From: Clonostachys chloroleuca
Lineage: Eukaryota; Ascomycota; Sordariomycetes; Hypocreales; Bionectriaceae
Assembly: GCA_037952775.1 (NCBI GenBank)
Contig: JBANAY010000003.1
Location: forward strand, 12,648,001 to 12,712,000
Direction of reading: 5' to 3'
DNA: 64,000 nucleotides
Each line of letters begins with the position of its first letter. Within the stretch, counting starts at the first letter, position 1. Made by a program: the position numbers and the translations under genes. This document shows positions 48,560 to 61,275 of the stretch, piece after piece. Below the pieces are notes generated by a model, which searched no databases, was not told where the DNA came from, and saw only the letters and a list, made by a program, of their open reading frames with translations.

Positions 48560-50035
48560 TTACGAAGCGGAAGCACCCTGACGAGCCCTCACCTCAAGAC
48601 AATTTTTCTTCGATCGGCTGCAAGAGACAACATATCAACAAGCCTTTGCTTCAGGACAGCTATTCAGGAAGTGAACCTAGTTAGCAATAACAGCCCATAT
48701 TCTGGGACAGATTATCCAGCGTACCCCTGATTCGTAGAGCCCTAGAAGAGCTCCAAAGACGCATCTATACACCGCCTTCCTTTCCTTCGCGGCCGACCCT
48801 GCCGGCACGGAACATCGCAGCAACAGCCACTGGGGAGCTTGCTCGATTTGCGAGACACGGGGGACCAGATTTACATAATCTCAGAGGATATCCTCACCCA
48901 GCAAGAAGCCATCGACCTGCCGGCGCCATGGGCTCCCCTTCGCAACAATTGAGTCTCCCAAACCCGGAAATGACACCGACCAGCAAATCGTCAAGCCCTT
49001 ATGACCGTGCATTCCAATAACACTTGGCTGAACATCATATTTACCCAACAAACGCCTCACAAGAGCTAGAATTGACAGAGATCATGGCAGCTCTGGAGAG
49101 ACCGAGGCCATCACTCTCACATTCCTTCCTGTCCCCTGATGACTTCAGGGTGCTTAAAAAGTACGATTCGGCTGCCTAAGATGAAGCTGATGTACTGGTA
49201 AATGTGATCCCGGATATAATCGGCCAGAAGGAAGCCGATCCTCTCCCCGCTAGGAATACAGTCTTCAACAACTTGAAGCTGCTCACCGACGGCACGATTA
49301 AACCTGCTAAGCCAGATATCTATTTCGGCGCTTGCCCTGGAGAGCTTCACAAATCGATCCGCGATGAGCTCGCTGGATAAATCATACCGTCGACTAATAC
49401 GAGCAAACCTATGGCGCCCAATTTCTTCATGGAGGTCAAAGGCCTATGGGGAACCCAAGGTGTGGCAACGCGGCAAGCTTGCTACGACGGTGCCATTGGA
49501 TGTCGGGCCATGCATAGCTTGCAGAGCTACAACGAAGAGCAGCCTGTGTACGACGGGAAGCCTTATGCGTTCAGCACTACCTACCAAAGTGGTGGTACCC
49601 TAAGCCTTTTCGCGCACCATGTGACGGCGCCCACAATCACAGGGGACTTCCAGAATACCATATGACTAAAGTCTACGGATGGGATGTCACTGCGAGTTTG
49701 GACAATTTACGCAGTGGGGTAGCTGGGTTCAGGAACGCCAGAGACTTGGCTAAATAATATCGTGACCGTTTCATCCAGGAAGCAAACACTCGACGGTCCC
49801 AGGCACAGGGGCATGTTCTCTCGGCCCCGCATGGCTCGGGAGATCTTACATTATGCATTCTGTTGCAGGACGCTGGTGATGACCAACTTCAGCAACATGT
49901 TGATGAAGGCGAGAGGACGAGCCAAGATCCCGTGGCCCCCGGCGACGACCCCTCACTGAGTTTCACCCCGTGCTCTCCTTCTAGTCCCAGCCCACCCCCC
50001 CCTCGTCGTTCTGAGCGCCTGAAGACTAAAGCTTA
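48560..50035 (+). pseudogene. relic of a fungal PD-(D/E)XK-like family
   Basis: Pieces in order are KRQHINKPLLQDSYSG, LARFARHGGPDLHNLRGYP, LTEIMAALERPRPSLS, a block ending LTDGTIKPAKPDIYFGA, then APNFFMEVKGLWGTQGVATR and ACYDGAIGCRAMHSLQSY. Next are YHMTKVYGWDVTASLDNL, FRNARDLAK and a basic end RRSERLKTKA with TAA near 50035. The layout Pro-Asp about 40 residues before Glu-x-Lys is that of the PD-(D/E)XK nuclease fold. I recognise the family as fungal and uncharacterised, common in lineage-specific regions. In-frame stops interrupt the first half, and one frameshift separates the ACYDGAIG block from YHMTKV. The nuclease link is inference from the motif. Confidence 0.6.
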
Positions 50036-50882
50036 AGATAGAGCTAAAAGTAATAGACGAGACTGAGGGTAATCATGGCTCGATCTTTCTGCTAGCAAGG
50101 AATGCCCACATGTAGTCTAGGATAGACATGATAGAATACGAAGTTTAGACAGTATGAAGTTGCGAAGGGAAAGCAAAATGTATTGAGCCAAGCGAGGTCA
50201 GAAGTATATCCCTGTAATTATTTCCTAAGCAGCTCCAGAAGGATGCAAGCAACGAGGACTCACCCAGTCCGCTTGCTCAATAATAAAGTGCCACTGTGTT
50301 CTTCGCCATCATCACTCTCGTCAGATACTTTGTTATTCCCACCCTTAGATTCAAAATTATCGATCCAACACTCAGCTTCATTTCAATCTCGCTGCCATCG
50401 CCTCGATCCATCTCTAACATAAGACTCAATATCGCTGGACGATTTACGCATCGTCTCTAGCTGCAGTACGGCGAATGTCGGATTCTGGGATCTCGGCTAA
50501 TTAGGCACCGGCGTCCTTGTGATCCCTGGATGAAGACTAGCTATTATTTGCTGCGAATGAAATCATTGATTGGATGCTACGGCATCGCCCCAAACCCCCG
50601 TAGCTCCAGACCAGCCTGCGTTCCTTGGCAGGCTCATGGAAGTGATCGCTAATCATAGCGGGGAAATACTTAGGCCCTGTCACTTCTATTAAAGAGTATA
50701 CGCAGTCATCAATTAGCGCCAACAGTCTCTTTCTTGCCCCGTATTTTTTATGTATTCATAAATAATCGATTGGGATCAATTTTCTTAAGCAAAGCCAAAT
50801 AACGCATTCATCGCCAACAAGTACGTGTATCTGAATTTGCATTAACCCTCACTGTGACTGATAAATTTATTCAGATTACATC
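50036..50882. other. intergenic stretch
   Basis: No gene was recognised. The right end is the likely promoter of the small intact gene; it has AT-rich leader sequence ending GATAAATTTATTCAG before the start. Confidence 0.45.
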
Positions 50883-51443
50883 ATGACATCATATGATCCA
50901 GAACAAGTGGAGTTCATAAATCCAGAAGATATTCCAGACCTTGGCTCTGATGATGAACCACGTGTTGATGTTGAACCAGCGACCGAGGAAGAGATACGAC
51001 TATGGTGGACAGCAAGGTACGACAGGAGCATTGTTAAGCCTATCGACGAGCCTCTCACAGCGCCTTGGGGTCTACCAGTCAGCAGTAAAGACCTCGAGAA
51101 GCTCAAGGCTGGGTTTCGAACACGTTCTATGGATGATAAATGGGATCTGCTAGTCGAGGACCCCGATGACAAAGGCAATATTTCTCTACACATTCTTCGA
51201 AACTGGGAATATGCTGAATTGTTTATACTTCATATTGTGAGTAATGAAGATAGCGGGGGTGCAGTGATCCAGCATATCACTTGGGAAGGGAATTGGAATG
51301 GGCATCGATGTGAGGCAGAGCAAGCTCAGAAGGAAGCTGTGATATTGTGCAGACTCTTTCTCAAATGTGAGTTTGAGACGGTCCCTCAATATCCTTCCTC
51401 GGTTATGTGGAGCCCTGAAGCTTATAAGAAGCTGGGGGCGTAA
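50883..51443 (+). CDS. small uncharacterised fungal protein
   Basis: This is one exon of 186 residues, ATG to TAA, with no lesion. The first 40 residues are acidic. The core contains LKAGFRTRSMDDKWDLLVED followed by a beta-rich stretch and ITWEGNWNG, and it ends PQYPSSVMWSPEAYKKLGA. The GFR..xMDDKW element is one I recognise from small uncharacterised fungal proteins; no activity is known to me. There is no signal peptide, membrane segment or Cys pattern. It is the only intact gene found between 44.0 and 62.8 kb, flanked on both sides by relics, which suggests it is still under selection. Confidence 0.7.
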   Translation: MTSYDPEQVEFINPEDIPDLGSDDEPRVDVEPATEEEIRLWWTARYDRSIVKPIDEPLTAPWGLPVSSKDLEKLKAGFRTRSMDDKWDLLVEDPDDKGNISLHILRNWEYAELFILHIVSNEDSGGAVIQHITWEGNWNGHRCEAEQAQKEAVILCRLFLKCEFETVPQYPSSVMWSPEAYKKLGA

Positions 51444-51576
51444 GAGCGTCACTCTACCTAGGACGGGCATATCAAGTTGAACCCTAAAGCGCAGTACTGA
51501 GCTTGGGGTAGATGGGCGAAACGGGTAGAATATCTACACGGATTATGTCCATTACTTCATTATCCTCTGACCTAAA

Positions 51577-54109
51577 TCAATCTCTCGTACTCTGCCCCAA
51601 CCTATTCTGGACAAGCCGCTCTGTAGCCGAAAACCACCTTGAGGGAAGTTCCATATCTTCATTAGTGGAGTTTGGGTACCTGACCTGCTCATGGAACACA
51701 TCCGCCCATTGATTGATTCCGGACCATTGGAGGATATGCCCGCCGAGCGCGAGTGTCTGCTCTCCCCGAAGCCGGAACACGCCGTGGATTGTTCCGGAAG
51801 GAAAAAAGACGGTCTGGCCGGGTTTTAAAATCCAATAGCGCCATCTCTGATCATCATCATAGTGTTCTATATCCTTCATCCACTCCCTGCGCTGATCCCT
51901 GGTTAGGCGTGATATCCAAACAAAACCGAAACAGCCCTGCTGAACAGTTATCCACGTCGCAAGGCCATGGCTGTCCATATGCGGTGCTGTGCAATGTCCC
52001 CCTTTAGACAAAAGTGCCCAGTGCTCAACCTCCTTCCACTCTGACCAATCATCCCTAGATACCTGTGCCCTTTCAGCACTGTGGCCATTCAGTACTTGAT
52101 CCCGTATTCAGCCGAGAAGCTGGCAATTTCATCCGGTCAAAAAGGATGGAAGGGTAGAAGGCACTGGGCAGCTGCAGTCAAGGACATTCCATGGGTCATG
52201 CTTATTGTTTGACGAGAGAAATCGACTTCGGACTTGTCCCAGGTCGCGTGGCTCACAGGAGCAGCTATCAGCCTTGAGGGACGGAATCTGAACCGAGACA
52301 GTTTTATCGTCATCCCCAATCCATTCAAGAAATTCAGCAATGGCTTTCTCTCGATTGTCCCATTCGAATACCTGTTGCCCCTCTGTGATGAGTGGGACAT
52401 CGGGTGTATTGGAGTCGAGGAATTTCTTGGCTCTGATTCCACTCATCAGATGGAGGTCCAACGCTCCGCAGCTTTCATCTGTGTTCGGGTGTTTACAGTT
52501 CTTCAAGATGGGGAGCAGACATGCTGCAGTTCGAGCACCACGGCTGCCGGACGTGTCATTGGCCCTCTCGGACACCTCGCTGACAGCTTGGGCGAGATAC
52601 ACCTGATCAGAGACAGAGTCGCACTGGGGCAGCGCATCAGGGCGGAAGCCACGAGGGCCGATAACTGTCTGGTCGCGAAACCGCTTGTGTGTCTTGCCAA
52701 AGTCTAGCGGTACCGATGTTGCACGTCGCTTGTCCGGAGCAACTGGCACCTCGCCCAGCGAGCTACATTTATCAAGCTCCCCGGCAAGCTGACTGATTTG
52801 TGCTAGAGTCAAGCCATAACTGCTGCTGCTCTGACTGAGTATCCGAATTCGGTTCGTTCCCTTTTGGCTGATTGTTTCGACTCTCGCTATTCGGGGTCTT
52901 GGTCTTGGTGGTGCGGCTGGTCCTTCGTAGCGTCGTTTGCGCCGACTCGTACACGGCTTGCTTACCGGCTGCGATGCGGTTTGATCTTCGGGATTCTACT
53001 GTCTGGACTGTTCTTTCGTTGGGAACTTGGGGCGCGGGGTCCGTAACGCAGGTTGGAAAGTGAACTGCACTCTGCATAACTTGACCATTACTGGGTAGGT
53101 TGGTGGGTGCCGAGCTTGCGTCCGGACTATCATTGTTGTTGCTTATGGTGACACAAACACGGGAGATCCCGGGCTGGACTGGGCCCTCACTTTGACCGGT
53201 AGGTACGCCATCCGCGATCTTCGTGCCGTCCATGATGCTAGAGGGCTGGTTGTGTTCAGGGGCGCTGTCGCCTTTACTTGCGTTCCACTGGTCGGAACAC
53301 AATATGGTATCATATGAACCTGCATCAGGTCTTGCCGATCCAGTGACTGTCCCTTCGTTTGAGGGGCAATTCTCGCTTAATGGTCTCAGATCTGCCGTGG
53401 CAAGAGCCTTCGGCAACTCGACGGCAGGTTGCCCGGGCACAATAAGACGGTGGAGATCGAAGACATAACCGTTTGGTAGCTCGTTTGATTCTAAAATTGA
53501 AAAGGGGAGCTCCTTTTTCTCGTGATCGTTCGACTTCACATATGAAGCATCCGAGACCCATAATCTTGTATCAAGAAGATCGGTGCGCTCAAGGGCGTGC
53601 TTATATTTGCGCTTGCCAAGCTGGATACGTCGACGGATGAGCTGTTGAAGTCGGGGCAGGGCCTGTGCCTCGAAGTCCTGATGAGCCTTGGCCACAAGGG
53701 CGAGCTGTATTGCAAAATTAGCCCCGCGACCTTCAATGTAATGTTGAACAATGTCCTCGCCCCAGTAGCTCGCCGCTTTCTTAAGCTCCTTTGCGCATCG
53801 CGTCTGGTCATCGGCGCCTTTGCTTGCGGCTGTGGTAAATTCCCTCCACTCCGGACCATGCTCAGTAACGCCGTACTGGATCCATCTCACAAAAACCGAC
53901 TTGTAGAATGCAAATTCAACCTTCAAGTCGTGCTCCTGAGCCAATAGCTCGTCACGTTTCTCTTGGCACAACATCTGCCTCGTCGGCTCATTCTCGCAGG
54001 ACTTTAGAGCCTCAAGGAATTGTTTCGCATGCTCCCTCCTGGTGTCACTGAACAGAATGAGGCTGGGATCCGCTTCTGTGCCATTCAGATTGGCTGTACC
54101 ATCATCCAT
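51577..54109 (-). pseudogene. JmjC-like fungal protein, inactivated
   Basis: The ATG at 54109 opens 445 codons: a charged helical N-terminus, then a disordered basic part with RRSNRIAAGKQ. Within a CAG-rich stretch (about 52830) the frame changes to one that reads LTLAQISQLAGELDKC, RGARTAACLLPILKNC and EFLEWIGDDDKTVSVQ. Two TGA codons, 52131-52129 and 52110-52108, interrupt it around NCQLLG. The same frame then continues through CTAPHMDSHGLATWITVQQG and LKPGQTVFFPSGTIHGVFRL. The HMD and later TIH pattern is the cupin metal site of JmjC-type oxygenases. TGA may come from CGA or TGG. Intact relatives are large fungal proteins of unknown substrate. Confidence 0.75.
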
Positions 54110-55816
54110 TGCGTCAAATATGATACATGTGTAGTTTCTGGTTGAGGTAGATACTGAACAAAATCCAGCGCTGTCACGTCACCCTCGCAAGTCAAATAGG
54201 ACTCAGGCATGATGAGCGCGTACACTAGGTTCAATAGAATAGAATCGTACATAATGGTAAGGGGGGATAGGAGCCCATTACATAGTATTGATGGGTAGTA
54301 CAAGAGTCGGGTTAGTCACGTGACGATGCCGCCAGATGTCTTTTTCAGGTGTGACAAGAAAAATCTGTTGCATGAAACCTGAATCTCGGTACGTCAGCTA
54401 ATACAAAGCCAGATATCTGAATAGGAAACTGTACAGATTGTACACAGGCCCCCATCGGCGGGATAGCCTACACATCAAAGGGTGTTGGATTATCTCTTTG
54501 AGTGAACACTTCATAACCTCGAACGATCTAGAAAGATGTACATGATGTTAGCTAACTGCACTATAGGTATTCTTTCTCCTAGCACAACTATCGGCATCGA
54601 ACAAAGAATGCTATTGAAGGTTGCGAAGATGTTGATGCCGATGAAAAAACGAGATTCAGATATTATTGGTGGCTTATGAGGCGGTGAAGTGGGTCGAAAT
54701 GGCATATGTAGGGGGCAGTTTTTTTCAACATAACCTAAAGCCGTACGCTCCCCGAGGAAGCGCCAACAGATGAGGGCGGTAACTCCACTCGCCTGTCCAG
54801 ATTAATTTTACAGTTGGTGACCTCGTAGACAGAAATTCCGTGACAGTTCGGTCTCATGTGCGATTGCATCTTGTATCGTAGGCGATCAATCAAATCAAAT
54901 TAGGAACTAGATGCTAAGAATTGGTAGACCAACGACAAAATCAATTTACTAAATAACGACGTCAAACACGTGTTTTGCCTCCTCCAACCCCAACTGAAGA
55001 GGAGGGACAAGTTCTACTTTTAGAGGGAGTTGAGAACTGTTTCCTTTGCCTTTAGCCCGACTTCTTTGAATTTTTGCAAATACGTGAGTAGTTCAGGTTC
55101 TGTGCTCCTCAACTAAACACCCTTGTTACATTCTCGAGACAAGTCGCTAGGGGTGCACGAGAACTGCATTTAGTTGTTTCGGCGTTATCCTTATTGATTC
55201 TCTAGATCATCACCATCCCCCACAAGGAGAATTCCAATGGTTGGCCATCTTTTTGTGCCCGGATTTGCCACTTTTACTGCACGAGAGACTGGATGTCTCA
55301 GGGGCATTAATTAAGGCTTGTGGGGGTGCTCCAACGGACTGGGAAAGTGCCAAAATCTTTTGACAAAAAAAGCTGGCTTAAGATACTTAAAACTAGGTCC
55401 AGATACCTGAAGTAAATAAGTATCCTTTCTGACTATGACCCTTGATATTCCCCCCATAAGTCTTAAGACATCTTCTCTATTGCAGAAAGAGTGGGGCATC
55501 GGGGTGTCCAGAACCTCCAGCGTTGAATTTCAACGCAATATCAAACCAATTAATCAATAAGTTTACAATATCAAGCTAATACTTCACTGTAAAATAATAA
55601 TAATCAATTTTGCTTCTTATTGTGCTTAGTATTATTGACATGAAAATAAGGTCCTTGACTTGTATAACCAGCGCTTTGGTGCGCCATGTTTTTTGTCACT
55701 CGCTTGGGTACCTTGGCGATAAGCAATTCGTCCGTTCAATGTCTAGCCTAGCTTGTCCCAATTTACATCTGCTTTCGTTTCCTTGTTTTCCCCTTTGGTC
55801 GTACAAACCTCGAAAA
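54110..55816. other. intergenic stretch
   Basis: No gene is supported in about 1.7 kb. It is AT-rich from about 54.85 to 55.65 kb. The last 150 bp before 55817 are pyrimidine-rich and look like the old promoter of the SET relic. Confidence 0.5.
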
Positions 55817-57756
55817 ATGACCTACGACCTCGAGCGCATCAATGCGCTCATTGCTCGTAAAAAACACAACGGAGCATCTTGTTCGTCTGCGATCAACGCT
55901 CGAGCCTACCACGCCCGATTCCACATCGCAACGTGAGCTAACTTCTACATTTGAAGACTTGGCGGCCGCAGATCGCGACGTTTTGCGATTATCAGGTGAC
56001 TCCTCCAAGCTCTCCCTGTCGAGGTACGGCGAGCCCGACGCCCGAAATCCGCTCCCAGACTTGGCTCCTCCGAATCCGACTACAAGCATCGTGTCCGACA
56101 CTTTTACGTCACGAAAAGTATTCGAGCCTCTGACACAGACAGTACGGACTGTCGGTGTGCCGCCCTCGCCAATCACCCCTCCATCACCCATTCATACCGC
56201 CATTGCTGGCCTGGGGACTGATCCCACGCAACCACAGGGCTTGGTACCGAGGAAACGGTTACCTTCGTCGGCCGGTGCCAGCTGCGATGACACCGAATTA
56301 GAACGAGATGTCCTAGCGCGACGCCGAAAACAGGAGGCATCATTTGGCAAGGAGGATCATACTCCGAGCAGAGCAATATCGTCGGGACACAGCCCGACGG
56401 ATCTGCGACAACTCATCTACAACATCAAGACTCGCGACAAACTGTCTCGCATTCCCAGCTTCCCCGACACAGATCCCCCGTCCACCATCATGCTGCGCCG
56501 AGTCGTCGTGGTGCAAGGCGGCCCAGCCATCAAGCAGTTTTACTCCCTCATCCATACAAGACGATCGCGCGAGACGGAGATGGGTCTCTTGAAAGTCGAC
56601 AGCACCGGCATCGAGCGGGCTCTAGAGCTGACAAAACGATTCGAGTCTTGACGGGACGAACCACATTCGACGCCTTTTTAACGTGCCTGGTTCAACACCA
56701 CATTGCCGGGGCCGTCGACGATAGCAAAGTAGGGCGACTGCGAGCCGACGGGGCCGAGATCAAGAAAGCGATGAACAAATTCGGATGGAAGGAGGCGGAG
56801 CGACCGCGGTTCTTCCAGTACCTGCGACAAGGCCGGTCGTGGCGCTCAATCTATCGAGAACATGTCGGCTTGCTAAGCTTGATCCCGCTCAAAGCAGAAG
56901 CACCCTATGGCGTGTCGGCAAGCGACTACCTCAGTATGAAAGGAGGCGAGCTGGACACGTTCGCGCAGATGATCGACGACCCGTTTGTGACGGACCTCGC
57001 CACGGCTGCAGCGGCGTTTCAAGACATGGTTCTGAGCACGAGGCACGATGCTGTGTTTGTGTGGGAGAAGACCCAGCCTCAGCTGCATACGTGGGAGAGC
57101 TACATGACCGAGGCCACACCCTGCTTGACATGGTACGGCCTCACCCGAGCTACGAGGACTGCTCCTACGACGAGAGAGACTTTGCAGACGCTCCCAAGCC
57201 GCTATGCTGGCCAGGGGACTGGGCCTGGCCCATGGATCCGCTGGGAATCCCTCTGCCTCAGAAGCAATGCGATCTCTGCGTCGACACCAGCGGCTGCTGC
57301 TGTCGCCGTACGAAAGTCAATGCAGCACGCAAACCGCAAATCAAGTCATTCGGGAAGCAGGGCATAGGCCTTCAGGCTCTCGCCACGCATGAGGGCGACT
57401 TGGCCTACCGCAAGGGCGACATTATCGGGCAGCTCACGGGGCGGCTCGTGCCCAGAGACTCCCACCCGTACAACTCCCTGTGGATCGTGGAGATGCGGCG
57501 GTTCGATCTCGATGGCGAGCCCATCTTGTTCCAGATTGATGTCGGGGGATCCGCCAGCACCTTTCGCAACTTGAACCACTCTTGCCGCTCGTCGGCGAGG
57601 TTCATACCTCGCAGAGCGTCGGGGAGATGGATCATGGCTGTCGAAGCTACGAGGGACGTGAGGCATGGTGAGCAAATTACCATTAATTTCGGTAAAGCAT
57701 TCTTGCGCAATCAGGACATACGGTGTGATTGTGAGGTTTGCCATGTACCGACATGA
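55817..57756 (+). pseudogene. SET-domain protein, frameshifted
   Basis: The ATG at 55817 (MTYDLERINALIARK) leads into an A6 run at 55859-55864, after which the frame must shift to continue with TTEHLVRLRSTLEP. A second shift lies near 56645 (between ELTKRFES and LTGRTTFDAFL) and a third near 57123 (before DMVRPHPSYEDCSYDER). The last part is a SET domain with GIGLQALATHEGDLAYRKGD, RNLNHSCRSSARFIPRRASG, GEQITINFG and a Cys-rich end CDCEVC. Two further Cys clusters, CDLCVDTSGCCC, precede it. The family methylates lysines; targets are unknown. With three shifts it is most likely dead. The two later shifts are not in homopolymers. Confidence 0.78.
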
Positions 57757-59106
57757 GAATATAAAAATTGAACTTAGAAAAATAAGCACAATGAGTGCCC
57801 GTAAATATCGGCTTTGAGGTTTCCATTTTGGCGTGCGGGTCAACCGGGCATGTTTGGGCAATAATGTTCAGTCCGATTTAAACTGATTCAATTGATGGAA
57901 GGCATTGTTGCGTTTTATAGAAGATAAAATAAAATAACGCGATCCAATGATATGCGTTCTCGTTTTCTCTTTGTGCTGTGCTCATATGACAATGTTAACA
58001 CATATGAGAGCCTGACTGTTCCTACGTTGCAAGGCCAAGTTTTACTGGACATTTTTCTTAGACGGCCCTTAACTGAGGCCTATGGTAAATTGTTGATCAT
58101 TTCGTTAGGTTGTAACTGAGGTTTTTTCTCTGCAATCGTAATGAAGTCAACTGCAATCGGCATAGGGTATCTGATATTGGCAAACTGTTGTGGTGGGTCG
58201 GCTGTGCACGATTCATTATTGTAAAAGCACAATTGTGGCTCGTGCACCACGCTTACACCACCTTAGTCCAACGTCAACTCTTTATTTTCACAACAGACAG
58301 CTAGGTCAGGTCTCAGTAGTCGTAGGTCAGCAATGCAGAAAATGTTTGTCGTAATGAGACATATCTAGTTTAGCTACATAGAGATCGCTCGTCATGATGA
58401 AGGACAACCAGGGCGTGTCTGTAGGTATCGCTTGTCATGGCGAGAGACAGGCTGGTCACATGCAGCTTCACACACTGGCCAGTACTAGGATTTGATTAGC
58501 TGGCGAATAATGAGGTAAATGTTCAAATGATATCTGATTTCTGATGGCTTCAAAATTATATAAATAAGATACTCTTAATACAGCGCTTAATTATCCATCC
58601 TATTAACTAGATTTATTCTCACAATGGAGGCATTCCAATGATTGTGTTACTGAATCTAATTAAAGGCTCCCAACTTAACCTGCTACTGTGGCACAAGGGG
58701 AGCTATATCCCATGTTAATTAGCCTAATTGTCGCTACATGAAAATCTGCCAAACTGTAGAAAGAAATCAGAAAAACCAAGTCAGCGTCTTACATACACCC
58801 GCAAATTCTCCCAAGTATACCTCATCAGTATTGGGTTAAGACCTGTAAAATCTGATGGGGACACATAACAATGGGACTATTGATTAGCGGGAATGCCCAG
58901 CCACGAGAAAAATCGCGCATGGACAAGGAAGACCCAAACTCTGTCCAAGCAAGATGTCTAGTGAATTATCCACCGCTTCTCCTGACTGCGACGCCTCTCC
59001 ACAAATAGGAGACGAGAGTCGATGGACTAGACTTATTGCCAACCTTAGCAAAATTCTTGGATCTAGAGCGGAGTGTTTTCCCAAGTGGACTACGACCACG
59101 GCACAA
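57757..59106. other. AT-rich intergenic stretch
   Basis: No gene was recognised in 1.35 kb. The sequence is AT-rich with many stops in all frames. Confidence 0.5.
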
Positions 59107-60549
59107 TCAAGTCAGAAACATCCAGGACGATTGCGACATCTGTTGAGGGGTGATTTGTAAATTAGTCCCGTCTGGAACTAGTCGGATGTCATGAACTGAA
59201 AGTAGGAACGGAGTTTTGCCCTCGAGTCCGTGTTGCGCTTTTTCAGGGTCAAGCCCGTCCCCACGTCCAACATATTTCTGCAGCCTGGTAAGGTCGTGGT
59301 AGCAGCACGCTTCCCAAGGTCCTATATGACTGGACAATGTACAACTTGGTGAATATGAAGATACAGAGGCAAAAAAGATGATGTATTTATGGAAAACAGG
59401 GAGGTTTACAGTCTTAGACCCGTTGTATAGCTTTTTACAATCGTCTTCCTCCTTGATCTGCTCCTCCATCTGCTCAAGGAATTCAATCTGCTCCCTAATA
59501 AACGACCTGGTCTCTTTAACATCAAATGGTGCCTTAGAAAGAATGCTCTGATCGACTCGTTCCCTTCGACGTCTGAAGCGGTCTTCCAGCATTCCAAAAC
59601 GGTACTGCGCTTACTCATTGTAAAGCTCGTCAATATTTGAAATGGGTCGGACGAGCTTCAGGTTGGTGTCATCGCGCACCCCCGAGGACCGCGCCCGGAA
59701 CGCGGTGACCATGCTGACTCTCTCAGTACTACCCAGAGTCAGTAGCGCTTGGTGGTCGATGTAGCGTCCTTGAAGCACAACAGCGTAGCCCTATATAACC
59801 AAAGCAGTCAATCTAATGCCCCTGTGGGATGTGCCATTGGCGTACGTACCCTTTGAGGTCATCGAACCTTGATCACGTTGCCATCGGCCGTCCTCAAGGC
59901 TGTTTCCCCTCCCACCATGCCGGTGCAATCAGAGAGCATGGTCACGCAGACGAACGCGTAGCTATCGTTGTGCCAGCTGATAATGGAATCATTCTTATCC
60001 TCGGCTCTAGGCTTCTCGGTGTTCGTTTTCTGCGCCGGCTTGCTAACTCGATCTTCTGGGAGAGGTGAAAAACCTGGGACGCTCGGCCCCGAGACGTTGA
60101 CGTGTGCAATGTCGTAGTCAAATACTGGCACTACGTCGATACCGGCAAGGTCAGAGATGATACGCAGCGTTTCTGGAGATTTCCAGGTATTGTGGATAAA
60201 TGGTACATGGCTTTGTATACCGTAGTTAGTCTCGGCGGGTAGGATCGTGTCAAATATAGGAGGTAGTTACTATCGAGCATATCCTCACAGCTAGCTCCCA
60301 GCATATTTGATAGAGAAGCAGTAGTCTGTCCAGATCTTCGGGTTAGTGAACAACTCCGTCCGCATCTCGTCGATAGCATCGTCAGAAAAGAGGCGAAACA
60401 GTTCGGAAACTCCAAACGGTGAGATACCTTGATTATCTGGGTGACCTAGGTCTCGCAAAGACCAGACCTTAGAAGGTAGATTGTAGGCCAAGTACTTCAA
60501 GGGGGGTAAAGTTCGGGCTGGGAGAGATATCCTTTTTCGATAGTTTCAT
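59107..60549 (-). pseudogene. fungal 2OG-Fe(II) oxygenase, inactivated
   Basis: The likely start is ATG 60549. A C6 run then needs one more base to join LKYLAYNLPSKVWSLRDLGHPDNQG. An intron (GTAACT, branch CTAAC, end CAAAG) precedes HVPFIHNTWKSPETLRIISD. The iron site is visible as WHNDSYAFVCVTMLSD (His-x-Asp), with IDHQALLTLGSTERVSM giving the second His. C-terminal MLEDRFRRRRERVDQS and FIREQIEFLEQMEEQI match the family. Stops in the reading frame are TAG at 60291-60293, TGA at 60285-60287, TGA at 59859-59861 and TAA at 59611-59613. The first two read Gln and Arg in relatives, so CAG to TAG and CGA to TGA. Substrate is unknown. Confidence 0.8.
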
Positions 60550-61275
60550 AGGAACAGGTGCTGACCCCTGGGACAAGAGGCCCAATGAGAGCCATTATAG
60601 CAACTTAATATACTTGGAATTAATGCTTCTCCTGTTATTACTCGATTTTTGAAAAGGGACAGTTTATGGAAACAAAGGGTAAAGAGAAGAAACTCAACGG
60701 GTGAGAGTGGCCTACTGTTTCGAGATTGCCTGGCATGAAATGCTCGTCCTAAAGCACCTTTGTACGGTCCATTAATCTGCGGCATCCAACTTCGAAGCTC
60801 GGGTACCCAGGTGACATCGTGACTTATACAAGGTATTCTCGGGTTAAATGTGTCCACGGCTATAATAGCTCTAGCCCGGAACTTGCAATCCCGACACAGA
60901 ATTGGGACATCTGATCCCGGATCACCATTCTCTTGTGGTGGCTCTGCTTGTTGCTGATGTTATCTGGCTTCTTGCGGCATTGCTGAAACCACACTATTAC
61001 TCCTAGCGCAGAAGAAGCTGGGATTCGCCTGTTTTAGGGCAGGTTTGCATCGTCCTTAGAGGTCATGGAGTGGTAAAATTTGGCCCACAGGAGCAAGCTT
61101 TTTCTGGTTCACCGATCCGGCAGGGAGTCCAAAAAGGCGAAGAGATCTGATCTGGTCTTATAAAGAGAGCAACGGCCCTGCTTCCACCTTGCGACTACCA
61201 CCCTCTACCCTTCCTTGCATCTCGTTGCTCTCTCGCCCTAAATATTACAACGTCTTAATAGTAGCATAAGCCATT
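60550..61275. other. divergent intergenic region
   Basis: No gene is seen. It holds the former promoters of the oxygenase relic (left) and the transporter relic (right). Confidence 0.5.
61159..61164 (+). promoter_or_regulatory. TATA box of the UNC93-like gene
   Basis: TATAAA lies 112 bp before the ATG at 61276, followed by a CT-rich stretch. Position and context fit a core promoter, although the gene itself is broken. Confidence 0.5.
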
